Source: Tilletiaria anomala UBC 951 (lineage: Eukaryota; Basidiomycota; Exobasidiomycetes; Georgefischeriales; Tilletiariaceae). From it: a stretch of DNA of 64,000 nucleotides. Every line of letters begins with the position of its first letter. Position 1 is the first letter of the stretch. Below the pieces are notes generated by a model. It was not told the DNA's origin. It saw nothing but the letters and a program-made list of their open reading frames with translations, and ran no database searches. This document shows positions 1-11,273 of the stretch, piece after piece. The stretch lies in NCBI RefSeq assembly GCF_000711695.1, contig NW_013547015.1:186001-250000 (forward strand), read 5' to 3'. Position numbers and translations under genes: made by a program.

Positions 1-1486
1 TGTACGGTGCTGCGTCGGACTGCGATAGCGTGAGTTTTCCCTTCCAAGGCGGGGTCGCACCGAGCTCAGCTTCATCGTCTTCGTCGTCCTCCTCGACCCC
101 GTTCGCCCTGCCGAGGGGAGCGCGGCGACGCTGTACACCCGCGTCGCTTAGACTCTTTCGCCACGTGCTCCCCCCGTTTCCATGCGTACCACTCCCTCCG
201 GGGCGAAGCAATACGCTGTTGAACAATTCCGCTGCGCGCGGGGCTCCTTTCCTCCCGATGCTGATCCCATTCGCCGTATTTGCCGACATTGGCGCGGATT
301 GTGCACACACCGCCGCAAAGAGAGTGTCCGCACGCGGGAGGTTGCGCCGGCGCTTCTGCGCCGGGGTCCTAGGAAGGTCCTCGCCTCGCAACCGCTTGCG
401 CGCCCGCGTGCGCGGCGTATAGTCACGCAGCAGCGTGTCGATCTGCTCACGGTGTGGGTGCGCATCTGCGGCATCCTTGCGTGACGGGGTGCCTTGCTCC
501 ATTGCGCCTCCGTATTGCGGCAGGACCAGCTGCTTGAGCTTCGAAGGCGTCGAGACATAGTGAGGAGAAACGTAGACGAACTCTTTGTCCTTCGCGCCCC
601 TTGCTGAGGAAGTAGGCGTCTTTGCTTGCGACACCGCACCGTTCGACTTGTTCCGAGGCGTCCCTTGAGTAGCTATCGGAGCCTTCAGATGCTCTTGCAC
701 GAACGCATGCTGCTCCGCTTGCGGCCGTCTCGGCGTAGGGAGTGTGAAGCCGCCTGTGGCGCTCTTGTCCCAATCCGCCATGTCCGTCTCATCGTCCTCG
801 TCGGCGTGGGAGAATGCTGTCAGGCGGCCGTGGCGAGTGCGTGCTCTGACTGGAGAAAGCAGGGGAAGCTGTTCTGGCGAGCGGTACGCCTTGCCGTTCG
901 CCGGTTGCTTGAGCCTCTGGCTCGAGGACTTTGCGTCCTTGACTGGGGTCTTGAAAGGGTTGCTCGTCCGTTGCTTGCCTTTCCCTTCGTTAGCGCTCTT
1001 ACCATCGCCACCGCTGGCTTTCTTTGTTGGTGTCAAGAAAAGGTTGGCGAAGACGCGCTGCTTCTTCGGCGTCACCAGGGGTCCCATCGATCCATGTTGC
1101 GCATGCTGCGCTTCCTTCGAGCCCCGTGACGATGTTTCACCCGGCTCACTTTCCTCGGCGTCGGCATAACTCTGACTCTTCCTGCTGCAATGGCGGTCTC
1201 TTCCGTCTTTTTCAGCCGACCGCGATGAAGAAGAGCCGCCGACCCCCTGCTCAGCATTTGCCTTTTGGATGGCGTGCCAGGTATCGTAGGTCGAGGCGAT
1301 GGACGGATGCTGCTGCATGTCCGAGCGTGTCGGGTCTCTTCCATTCTGCATTCATCCGAGCCAAAGGGTGTCAGCCCAAGAATGCAGTAAAGTGGACGCT
1401 TAATTTGCTCGGGAAAGAGGTTCGCTCACCCTGGATTTAAAGTCTTTCTGCCACGCCTTGAGCTCCTTCCTGAGCATGGCCTCCAT
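1..1486 (-). CDS. SLD2: Sld2/Drc1 DNA replication regulator (3' end outside window)
   Basis: Sld2 is the CDK target that, once phosphorylated, binds Dpb11 and helps load GINS and pol epsilon at origins. Two exons are seen: 1486..1430 and 1345 leftwards off the window edge, with an 84-nt phase-0 intron (1429..1346, GTGAGC to GCAG). The N-terminus reads MEAMLRKELKAWQKDF and continues across the intron as KSR/NGRDPTRSDMQQHP, the Sld2 signature of a Lys/Trp helix followed by an NGR..T..D..QHP block. About 467 codons are visible without a stop. The rest is basic and disordered, with many SP/TP dipeptides that could be CDK sites (for example around YVSPHYVSTPSK). The start is the first ATG before the conserved helix. 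The same frame stays open upstream to about 1750, but the family normally begins close to the helix. Loss of the C-terminus is only the window boundary. The assignment rests on the N-terminal motif. Confidence 0.82.
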
Positions 1487-2078
1487 GATGAACAGCTCTG
1501 ATAGGCGGCTCTGCAGTTCGTTCGCATTGATCCCCGTCCATGTGACGTGCAGATGGGCCTGCACCAACCACGCGGCAGCGAAACAGACCCGATAACCTCC
1601 TGTCCTGGAAGCAATCACTTTGCATGCAAGCACCGGCTGAGAGTGTTTGGGGTCGATTCGCAGTCTCCCGTATGTATAGTCCTGGTTACATTCACCAACG
1701 GGTTGTTTGATGAGGCGAGCCCATGCTACAGCACCGCCTGGCACAGACACTGGCAGTTCGCGTCACGCCTCGGAGAAAAGGAGAACGCGACCCGCTGACC
1801 CGCACTCTTTTCTCGGCCGAGTGAACCTAATACTATATCCATCCACCATATCCATGGCACTGCACTGGTGATGATCTGGAGCCTGGTTGCCTGGGGGCCT
1901 CAGGGAACAGGCTGGGCTTGCGTGCTGTCATGAACGTTGTGCTTCCCACACTGGCTCTATATATCTCCTCTCACAGAACCGGCGTCACCGCAAGTCGCAA
2001 GACCGACTGCTCCGTGTTGCAGCCGATAGACTAGTCGTCGGCACCTGCACCTGGGCGGCGTAACACAGTAGGAACGCC
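1487..2078. other. Divergent intergenic region SLD2 / MDP1
   Basis: About 590 bp lie between the two divergent start codons and should hold both promoters. The only motif I would point to is a TATATAT run at 1958-1964. The open frames here (for example 1547-1798 +) overlap the SLD2 leader and look like chance. Confidence 0.6.
1958..1964 (+). promoter_or_regulatory. TATA-like element upstream of MDP1
   Basis: A TATATAT run sits about 115 nt before the MDP1 ATG, and CT-rich sequence follows it. Position and sequence fit a TATA box, but nothing else tests it. Confidence 0.3.
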
Positions 2079-2951
2079 ATGCCGCGCCCGTCGTCGTCGT
2101 TGTCCGGTCGGCGTGGTGCGTCCCTGTTACCATCGCAGGCGAAGCTGCAAGAGTCGCTCGCTCGGCTCGATGACGATGGCGGCGCCGCATGTCCGAAGAT
2201 GGTCGTGTTCGATCTGGACTACACACTCTGGCCCGCGTGGGTTGACACGCACGTCACGCCACCGCTGAAGCGCGCGCCGCCGACGTCGATCAACCGTGTG
2301 GCGGACCGGCACGGTGAGGCGCTCAGCTTCTTCCCGCACGTCCCTGCCATCCTGCTACACCTCAAGGACAAGGGGATCAAGATCGGCGTGGCGAGCCGCA
2401 CTTCAGCGCCAAGTGCTGCGAGGCAGGCGCTCACCGGCCTTGTGCTGGAGGACACGCGGAAGGGAAAGAAGCCCGGAGAGGAGGTCAAATCGATTGGTGT
2501 GTGTCCCGATTTATTAGGCCACGTGTGTGTCGCTGCTCGCTCGTCTTTGTTGAGTGGCTAAATCTCATCTTGATCAACGTGGCTTGCAGCATTATTCGAC
2601 TATCAAGAAGTACATCCGCAGGAGTTGACAACATTGGTGCAGTGACTGATGCGCTTGCTCTTGTGTCCACAGATCTACCCAGGCTCCAAGCTGACGCACT
2701 TGAAGCGTCTGCACGCCGACTCAGGCATTGCGTATGAGGACATGATCTTCTTTGACGACGAGCACCGGAACAGCGAGGTGGGTAAGCTGGGCGTCCTGTT
2801 CGTCCTCGTCGGGCATCCCGGGCTGGATCTGGGGACGTTCGAGAAGGGGATCAGAGAGTGGCGCCAGCTGAGACAAGCAAGAGCGGAGGAGGGACATGCT
2901 GGGACGAATGGAACGCTACATGATCATAGACAAGACTCAGACGGAGAGTGA
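2079..2951 (+). CDS. MDP1: Magnesium-dependent phosphatase-1 (HAD family)
   Basis: This is a HAD-superfamily phosphatase of the MDP-1 type, which acts on phosphotyrosine and on glycated or sugar-phosphate substrates. Three exons: 2079..2496, 2590..2609 and 2673..2951, giving 238 aa. HAD motif I is VVFDLDYTLWP (nucleophile Asp45, acid/base Asp47). Motif II lies around VASRTSAPS. The last exon has IYPGSKLTHLKRL and the motif IV-like block MIFFDDEHRN. The 20-nt middle exon restores ALFDYQE before IYPGSK, the run FDY-x-E/Q-IYPGSK known from MDP1. Both flanking introns are GT-AG, and the phases (1, then 0) fit only when the small exon is included. MDP1 is usually about 165-180 aa, so this copy has a longer N-terminus (about 40 aa) and C-terminal tail. 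Confidence 0.9.
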
Positions 2952-3984
2952 CTGTACACGGATAGTCTCCACAATGACATCACAACATAATAGAATCCAA
3001 AAGTCGTCCGTAAGCCAAGCCGAGCGACGTTACTTGCGGTATATGTTCCGGAAGAGGCGCGTGCAAGGAGAATCACAGCGGACGTAAGAGCCGCACGGGA
3101 GGCGCCGCGCATTGCCGCCTGTCACCCTTTTTCGCTGGCCTGCTCCGGCGGCCGCCATCGAAGCTTGAGCAGCCCGACACGATGCAGCGGCGCCCAGCTA
3201 GCGCCTGATGGCCCTGGAGCGCACGCTGATTGCAACCAGTCTTGCTTTCCCGACAGTATAGGATAGGACAGGACAGGACACAGGACCAGCGCCGCTCGAA
3301 GCGCCAACCAGGCCGACGTATGACGAGTTGCCTCCTCGGCTGATGCGCCAGCACCGGCCAAAGCTGTGGCCTCCATCCAACCTGCGGACAACCACCCAAA
3401 TCAACACGACGTGGATTGTAGGGTTAACCATCATGTCGGCGGGGACAACTAGATCAGCAACTGAATCGCTGTGCCGACCCACCATCTTGTCCCCGCAGAC
3501 GAACCCAGACTTGAACTTGCGGACGCAGACAGCCGAAAGAACGTACCCCAGGCGGTCTGGCGGTCCACTGGCAAGTGTTGGCCGCAAAAGGGGGGATGCT
3601 CGCGTACAATGTAATCAATCGTATGCAGGCACAAGGTATGTACGGAGGATCCACTCTTCCCGCTGCCGCAGCTGCGCAAAGCCGCCACACACTGACATAG
3701 CGTAGAAGCTGCATGAGCCTGCTGCATGTTGGGCACGACTGCTGCCGTGCCTGTTGAGTCCTGGCGGACAATACTCGCCCTCTGCGCCTCCTCTCGAGTC
3801 TTGGCTCGGCTCGCTCTCCCTTCTGCTATCGCTCCTTGGTCGAGCTTACAACATCTCCTCGTCCATACATGAATAGCCAGATTGTACGCTGCCGAGGAGA
3901 GCATAGCACAGCTGCAGCACCAGCTTCAGTACCATCAGTCAGCAAGAACGCCCATCTGCTCTGTTTAACCCTTGAGTCGGCACC
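2952..3984. other. Intergenic region between MDP1 and BSD2
   Basis: About 1 kb. It holds a short imperfect GGACA tandem run (3261-3286) and otherwise only overlapping open frames on both strands that match no family I know. The last few hundred bases should be the BSD2 promoter and leader. Confidence 0.55.
3261..3286. repeat. Short imperfect GGACA tandem repeat
   Basis: Four to five near-copies of a GGACA/GGATA unit in a row, intergenic. Minor simple-sequence tract. Confidence 0.7.
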
Positions 3985-6076
3985 ATGGCTGGCGCAAGAC
4001 GCAACCTGGCCAACAGCCGCCACTCCCGCGCAGCACTCGACGACATCCTCGCCCTCTCCTTTGGGGAGCAGCCTTCCTCCCCAAGCTCGAGTAGCGGCAT
4101 CGGAGCCATCGGCGCTGGTGGAACTGGGGTCACAGAGCAAGCATCAGACTACCATCCGTTTTCACTACCCTCTGCTCGCCGGATAGGCGGCGAGAGCCAC
4201 ACCCGTCGTCCGCCGCCGCAGAGGAGCACCATCGCGCCGCCGAACGACAGCAGCGAGAGCGGCGAGCACGAGGTCTTCTTTGATTCTGGAGACGCCATGC
4301 TGGAGCATGCTGATAACGTGCTACCAGCTCATTCGTCACAGAGCTTCTCGACCGCAGTACAAGCACCAGCGACGGCGCCGGCACCCTCCACATCTGGCGG
4401 CACCCCTGCTGGCGACGCACTTCCCTCGTACGACTTTGAGCGCCAGTCGTACTTCTCAGCACATGCAATGCCTCCTTCAGCGTCGGGCTCCAGCAGTTTG
4501 ATGCAGACACGTTCACTGAGTCGTGCGTCAAACCAGGGAGTGGCGTCAGCGTCTCGTGCGTACTATGCAGCTGGCGCAGGCAGCGACGCCGCAGCTCCGG
4601 CCTCCGGCTCGACTGTGCACCTCGGAAGCTACGGTGGGAACAGTAATGCACCGAACAGCAACAATGCTGTTGGCCTGGCAGGTGCAAGCTCAAGCGCAGG
4701 ATCCGGCATGCCAGAGACTAACGTGAGCCGCCTCCGCGTCCTACTCGGGCGTTTTGGCCGACTCGTCGGCATGCGCGTACCCGGCGCACTGTACTCGACG
4801 CTCTCGCAGAACGACCGCGAGGAAGTAGCGCAAGAAGGATCAGGCAGCAGCGCACATATGCGGCGTATCGTCGTCGGCAGCGGACTTGGCTCCGATGGCG
4901 TCTTTGCCAACCTCAGCGCCAAACCCGACCGCCGACGGCAGAGGAGGGATGAGAATGGACAGGGGGCGGATAGAGGCGAGGACGATGATTTAGTACGTTC
5001 TACTGTCATTCTTGGAATCGGAACAAGTCCATGCTGAAGTTGACTGACGCTTGCTCCTGCTTTTCCATCTCCAGGAGGATGAAGTCCACCCACCCAACTA
5101 CGAAGCAGCAGCCGCAGACCAAGCGCCGCCGTACTGGGAGACAACAATCATCGGTGGACCAGGCTCATTGCACCCTCTCGCACCGGGCGGGCTCGGCTGG
5201 ACGCCTGGTTCACCGGTGATCGGCGCGATCGAGGACTTGATCCTTGAAGGCCTGCCTATCGGCAACCTTTTCGGCTTCGCGTGGAACCTCCTCGTCAGCA
5301 GCTCCTTTCAATTCGTCGGCTTCCTGCTCACGTACCTCTTGCACACCACCCACGCAGCCAAGTGCGGCAGTCGTGCCGGCCTCGGCATCACGCTCGTCCA
5401 GTACGGCTATTACCTCCGCTCGGGCGCTGCGCATCTGCAAGCCGTGCAAGCGCAAGACGGCGGCGGCGGCAACCATCATGCAGACGACTTGGCAGATGAC
5501 CCAGCTAGCAAGGATGAACAGCAGCAGCTGAGGCAGCAGAAAGACGCGATAGTCTCCAACGAAGTGCTCGCGTACATCCTCATCGCACTAGGCTTCTTCA
5601 TCCTCGTCAACAGTCTGCTGTCCTATTGGCGCGTCTACCGCTGGGGCTACCAGCTCGTCGGCGCCGCGCGGCGTGAACAGGCTGCCGCTGCTGCTGCTGC
5701 TGATGCTGATGCTGATGCTACTCATGACACGGCGACGGCCGCTGCTGATGCAGACACCCCACAGTCTCCGTACACCTTAGCGACGCGCGTGCGCGCCTTC
5801 TTCGCTGGCGGAATCCCCGGCAGCAGCAGCAGCGGCGCAGGTAGCACCAGAGCGCACGATGCAGAAGACTGGATCATCTTCCCCGGCGCTGGCCGGCGGC
5901 TGACGGACGTCGAAGAAGGGCGCGCCGGTCGCGAACCGCGTCGCGCAGCCGATGATGACGACGACCAGGAGGACAATGAACACGACTCACGCCAGGCAAT
6001 GCACCCAAGGCAGCACTCAAGTCCCGAAGAAGCGCGCCTGGTCAACGACCTGAGAGCGACCGGCTTCCTGTCGTGA
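3985..6076 (+). CDS. BSD2: Bsd2/Ndfip-type Rsp5 adaptor, multispanning membrane protein
   Basis: Bsd2 and Ndfip proteins recruit the HECT ligase Rsp5/Nedd4 to membrane cargo such as metal transporters for vacuolar sorting. Two exons, 3985..4992 and 5075..6076, phase-0 intron, 669 aa. Residues 1 to about 330 are a Ser/Ala-rich disordered cytosolic region. Just after the intron lie two PY-type motifs, HPPNYEAA and APPYWE. The membrane domain follows: a first hydrophobic segment (IGNLFGFAWNLLVSS to FLLTYLL), the conserved family block CGSRAGLGITLVQYGYYL, and a third segment (VLAYILIALGFFILVNSLL). After YWRVYRWGYQLVGAARRE comes an Ala/Asp repeat and an acidic tail, longer than in yeast Bsd2. The start is the first ATG in frame, with an A at -3. 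Target transporters cannot be read from the sequence. Confidence 0.88.
5681..5722 (+). repeat. GCT/GAT trinucleotide tract inside BSD2
   Basis: An in-frame GCT-rich then GAT-GCT run encodes poly-Ala followed by alternating Ala-Asp in the cytosolic tail. Its trinucleotide nature means length can vary without breaking the frame. Confidence 0.75.
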
Positions 6077-6516
6077 TTTCGCACCACTCCATCGCTCGCC
6101 GCCTCGTTCCTCGGTTCCCCGTCTTTCGTGTAGCATGCTGTTCGCCCCCGGACGAGCGACTGACTGTTGTAAAATCCCATGCAAATCGCATATGTTCATA
6201 TTTTTGCAATTGCCATGATGCTCCACGATCTGAAGGGACGCTGCACAGGTCTGTTCTCATGCGCCATGCATGCTATGTGTATATGGCAAGTTTTCTTCAC
6301 CCACTCTGGTTTGCATTGCGACAAAGGTCATTTTTGCGCGTCAAAGGTGTGGACGTGGAATTTAATACAGCAGCTCATGGAGTAGTCACAGCTCCTCGTC
6401 TTCGTCTTTCATTTGCGATCTGCAAGGGGACCGCGAAACATTGTTTAGCCTCCGTCAGTCTCTTGTCATGCTGTGGACCGAGGATCGGGCAAGCACGCCA
6501 AGATGGGGTTGGACAC
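6077..6516. other. Convergent 3' region BSD2 / XPO1
   Basis: About 440 bp, lower in GC, between two converging genes. It presumably holds both 3' UTRs and poly(A) sites. No further gene seen. Confidence 0.6.
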
Positions 6517-9500
6517 TCACGGCTTGAGCATTCCGGGAATCTTAGCAGCCTGTTCGCGCTCCGCCGCAGCCTTTGCCTCCTTATCCTCTTGGAACAGATC
6601 CGCATTGTCCGACGCGCGACCCGACTGCTCGCGAGAGGTGATGAGGAAGTCTCGTACGTGTCCCTTGTACGTGGCAAGGTCGCTCGAATGCTGGCATAGC
6701 CCGGTGACGAATTGTTCAATGTACGCACTGTGCAAGGCGTGTTGTCCATGTCAGCGAGCGTACTACCCGACGAAGCAAAGGAGGAAGACGCGCAGAGGCA
6801 TACTCACGGCTGAATGTTCGGGAACGCGTTACGGAGGAGCTCGCTAGTGTATTGTCGGATGAAAAGGCGGTTATTCATGTCTGGAGAGTTAGCAGACTCA
6901 GGCCATAGCGGCGCTTGCACGCGATCCGTCTCGATCAGCTCAAAGACTCTTGCCAACAGCAAGCATTGCGTTTTGAAGCCTTTCGCAAACAAGTTCGGTT
7001 AGCGACCAAAGGGAAACTTGCAACCGAGAACCCACCGAAGAGAGAGAGACTCACCACTCTTATGGTCAGCATCCGTGAGCACGAAGAAGATGTCTTGCAT
7101 GATGGCCAAGAGATACGCCTGGAAGAAACCGTTTGCGACCTGAGGCTCGGACCCGGTAATGTTGTTGATGAGCTCCAAGCAGATGTTCAAGCCCGTATCG
7201 GCGATGTCCCTCATGGTATGCTTGATCGCCCAGATGATGCTGTCCATCGTCAGCCTGAATTTTTCCGGCGGCAGCGTGAGTAGCGCCTGGAAGCAGTTTG
7301 CGTTAATCGCGCGCAGCAGCTTGAAGAAGCCGACGCGATGCTCAGGGAACTCGGAAAAGTCTTGGTTGATCATGCTCAGCGTGGGCTCGAAGACAGCGTC
7401 GAGCGTGGGCTGAATCTGCTCATTGAGCAGCGAGCCCATGCGCGTCGTGATAGTCGCCATGACGTTGAGCACTTCCGCATCACGTGCTGCCGGCACGTTG
7501 TTGCGGTAGTCGCCGAGTATGGCGTCTAAGAGCGATGGGATGAAGTTCTGGTTGATGTATTCGAGGTCCTCGGCGCGCCGGACATACGTCTCGACGAGTC
7601 GCAGGATCTCCTTCTTAATCGTGCGCAAGCCGCGCACCATGGGCGTCTTGGTGGCGATCTGCCCGTCCGAATTTACCTTCTGGCTGATGATCCCGCTGAC
7701 ACTCTTGTACAACGCGAGCATGTCCAGGTAGATCCTGCCCATCTGCGGAAGGAAGAATGTCCCGATGGACGTGCAGGCAGCAACATTCGTCTTAAGCACG
7801 TTGGCCAAGATCTTGATGTTCTCTGGGCTCGAGAAGACATCGACGTTGTTGTGCGCCTGCTGCAAGATGTTATCCCACGCCGAATTCGGGAGCTCCATCA
7901 GTTTGGCGATGAGGCGCTCCTGCGATGGCTTATTGGGCTGCGCTGCAATCATGTATCCTACTGCCTCGTAGAAGGTGTGCACCTGCTGCGGCGACAAATC
8001 AACAGTGATGCGATGCAGCGTCCGCAGAATCTCGTCCACGAACGGCTCCTGCTCGCCGGACTGCTGCATCACGAAATGGCGCCGGCATTTTTGCGCGATC
8101 TTCAGGAATGTGTCGCACGCCATGTCTTGTACACCTACGTGCGACCCATACAGAACAAGGTCAAAAGTGTCAACGCAGTCCTTGGCCCGGGAACCCACAA
8201 CTCAGAAAATTCGGATGCCCACCTTCATGTGTCTCGTGCATGAATTCGAAGTTTTTATTGACGACCGTCTTGAGGAACTTCCAATGAGCCTTGAGGAAGC
8301 GAGGATACTGCCCGACGATGTACATGATGTTGGACGCGACGACAGCCTTGTTGTCCTTGCCCCTTTTCATCTCGCACAGGCCGAGTAGGTCCTTGATGAC
8401 GGTGACGAGGAATCGCTTCTCGGTCTCCTCGCTCATCGCGCCGGAAATCGAGCCGATGGCCCAGCAGAGAGTGTTCAATTGGGACCAGCCCCACTCGGAC
8501 CCGTCGACCTGCCGTGAAAGCTTCTCGGTCATGATGTTCTCCGTGTCGACCGTGTCGAGGTGGGTGAGGTAGACGAGCACCTCGCGCATGCTCTTGTACA
8601 GCACGATCGTGTCACTCTCCTTCATGAACTCGCGCACGATCTCGCCTTCGTCGTTCTCGACGATCAGCACCTCCTCTGGCTTGACCATGCGCTCGATCAT
8701 AACGAGTCGCAGGTTGGACAGGATCTCGGCATAGAGGTTCTTGCGCAGGTTCACGCCGGCCATGGCAGCAGACGCGTGCGGGCCGTGCGCGCCAAAGCCG
8801 TTGCCAAGGTTCAGACCGAGCAGCGGGTTCATCTCGGTGATCGGCAGCGACTGCAGCTCGTCATAGAGCTCGCTGACGAGCTTCTGCCAGTACTCCAAGC
8901 AGATTTTGAACACCTCGCGCTCGGGCACCTGCGAGATCTTGATAAGGTAGCTGTGCGCGTTCAGCAGCACCTCCTTGTGCTCGTCCACCTCAATCAGCTT
9001 CAGATGCGTAGTGAGGAAGTTGCATATGAACAGCGCCAGATTCAGTACCAGCTCCTGATCCGCGTCTGCGCTATCCTCGTACGCTGCGGCGATGTTCGTG
9101 TTCGGCGGGATCATCCTGTTCACCGCCGACATGACCAGCTTGAACAGGACGACGAACTTTGTATTGTACTCGGGTACGTTGAGCGCCGCGATCTCCGAGA
9201 GGCACTTGAGCGTGACATTGCGGAAGTCAGGCACTTCGAGGAAGCGCCCGATCAGGTGGTCGATGATTGTCGTCTCGAAGATGAACCCGAGCGGGATCCA
9301 GTTCAAGAAGCGCAACGTCGTCTCGAGCGTCGCCTTAATGAGGCTCGGCTTCTGCGCCTTCTCCAGCACTTCGGAGCAGAGCTTGAAGACCTCGCTGAAC
9401 TCGGAGCACATCTGATTCTTCAACGCTTTCGTCTTTGCTTGCGTCATCTGCTCGGCCGAGTAGTCAAAGATCTCCTCAGACAGCAGGCGCAGGATGGCCA

Positions 9501-10238
9501 TGTTGTTCTCACAGATCGGCAGCGAAGTCTTGGACGACGCGACGATCTCCGAGATGAAGTTTGGCCAGTTGTGCGGCCACTCTTGCTTGAGGATCTGGAT
9601 GAGCGTCATGTCTAGCTTGTTGATGTAGGTCTTTTGCTTGCGTAGATTCGCCTCGTCACTCGACTGCGCAATGATCGTCTCGACGATAAAGTTCCGGATA
9701 CCTGCACGCAAGGCAAGAGGTTGAAGCGTCAGCTTTGGCATGTCGACCCTGCTTCAGCCTGGCCGAAAGGGCCGCACCTTGCTGTTGATCTGCTGGGAGC
9801 GTCTTCCATCGTAGATTGATCAGCTTGTCCAGAATCTGCAATGCAATGTACTTGGTCTCGTTCCGACTGGACTGCTGCAAGATGACCGGCACGCGTTGCC
9901 ACGCGTCCGGATGCTCTTGGAACTGCGCCAGCAGCGTCTGTGCTTGTTTTTGCTGGTTGCGGTGAGAGGCGTGCGTAAGTGAAACTGAATGGACACAGGC
10001 TAGTCAGGCAGGCAGGCACTCACGTCAGGGCCTGCACCCTGGTACATCATGCCAACGACATTGTCGAGGGCGTCGATGTCCAGGTCCTTGCTGAAGTCGA
10101 GAATCGTCTGCGGCAGCGATTGGAAGAGGGAGAATGCGCACGAGATGCAAGGGGCCGTAGCATTCACGTCAATCATAGCAAGAGCGCAAAAGGCTCGCCC
10201 ATTTTTGCTTGCACACTGTTTCTTGTACTCACATCCAT
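6517..10238 (-). CDS. XPO1: Exportin-1 (CRM1), nuclear export receptor
   Basis: CRM1 is the RanGTP-dependent karyopherin that exports leucine-rich NES cargo. Seven exons: 10238..10233, 10107..10024, 9952..9778, 9701..8223, 8134..7055, 6979..6808, 6727..6517, giving about 1,068 aa, the usual family length. The first coding exon is only Met-Asp. It is followed by TILDFSKDLDIDALDNVVG and then QKQAQTLLAQFQEHPDAWQ, matching the CRM1 N-terminus. The importin-beta N region and the CRIME-like block follow (IRNFIVETII; LVQILKQEWP reads here as LIQILKQEWP). The NES-groove region has DLLGLCEMKRGKDNKAVVAS and YIVGQYPRFLKAHWKFLK. The Cys (about residue 531) is the position alkylated by leptomycin B in sensitive species. 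The C-terminus ends AKIPGMLKP. All joins are GT-AG with matching phases. Head-to-head with the gene at 12734 across 2.5 kb. Confidence 0.95.
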
Positions 10239-11252
10239 CGTGGCGAGTAGCTTGCTAGGAAGCGATCCTTCTCTGCGTACGCGAGTATCTTTTTCTTTCC
10301 TGCCACTCCGTTGCTGTCGCTGTTGCTAGCAAAAGCGTTGCTTGGCACCTGCTCCCTGCTGCTCGATGTCAGCGCAAAGACTTGTGTGGCGACCGCCGGA
10401 CACTCGTACCTCCTGACGTGGTGGCCACAAAGCGCCGCTGTCGATAGCACCCCCCAAATGCGCAGCGCTGTTGCTGCGGCGGCGTGGGCCGGGCGGATAT
10501 ACTTGCAACGCAAGAAGAAGTAGGCGGAGGAAGAGAAGAAGGAGAGGGAGAAGAAGAAAGAAGAAAGTTGCGAGCCAGCTCTTGGGCGACAGGCAACTCG
10601 AACGGCAACGTCGTCGAAGATACGCGTCGAGCCTGTCCGCTTTGGTTCTCGATTTCGCCGCAGCCCGCACCAGGGTTGGTCGATAGGGCAGCTAGGGATG
10701 AGGGCGGACAGTGCAAAAGGGGCGGGAGACAAACACTGCCTTTTCTGCTGTGATCGACCTTGACGCTGCTGTTGATCACTGCACGATCCTAGGGAGCGAG
10801 GTGTTGGAGCGGAGGAAACGAATGCTCTCGAGATGTTTGAGCACACGCCATCAATCCATCCATCCATTCAAATTGATTCAATCCTCTCTAGGGCGTGATC
10901 CTGACCCGGCTCCTCGGAGTTACACTATGACTGACGACTGAGTTGTTACAGGGCACGGCAGCACTCGTCTTTGCGCCTTGCCACCAGACCAGACCACCCA
11001 CACTCAAACTCGGTTCCGCTACGTTTCTCTCAACAGGTGCCATCATTTCAGCAAGCCCCGCCAGCACAGCAGTGTGCATGTACCACTGCTTACATAGTCG
11101 TACATGGTGATGTCGAGAACCAGCAGCACCTGGTCTACTCGCTGCATACGTCGGTCACCCGTTACAGTTTGCGGTTGGCGACACGCTGACCGTAATATAA
11201 TGCAGCCGTGATCGTCTTTCTCTTCTCGATTTGGCTGTGGGTTATGTGCTGG

Positions 11253-11273
11253 TATATATATATATATATATAT
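11253..11273. repeat. (TA)n microsatellite
   Basis: About ten TA dinucleotides in a row, intergenic. Confidence 0.9.

Noticed and set aside
3449-3904. 151-codon minus-strand frame upstream of BSD2
   Set aside because: No domain, and overlapping frames of similar length on both strands argue for chance in GC-rich DNA.
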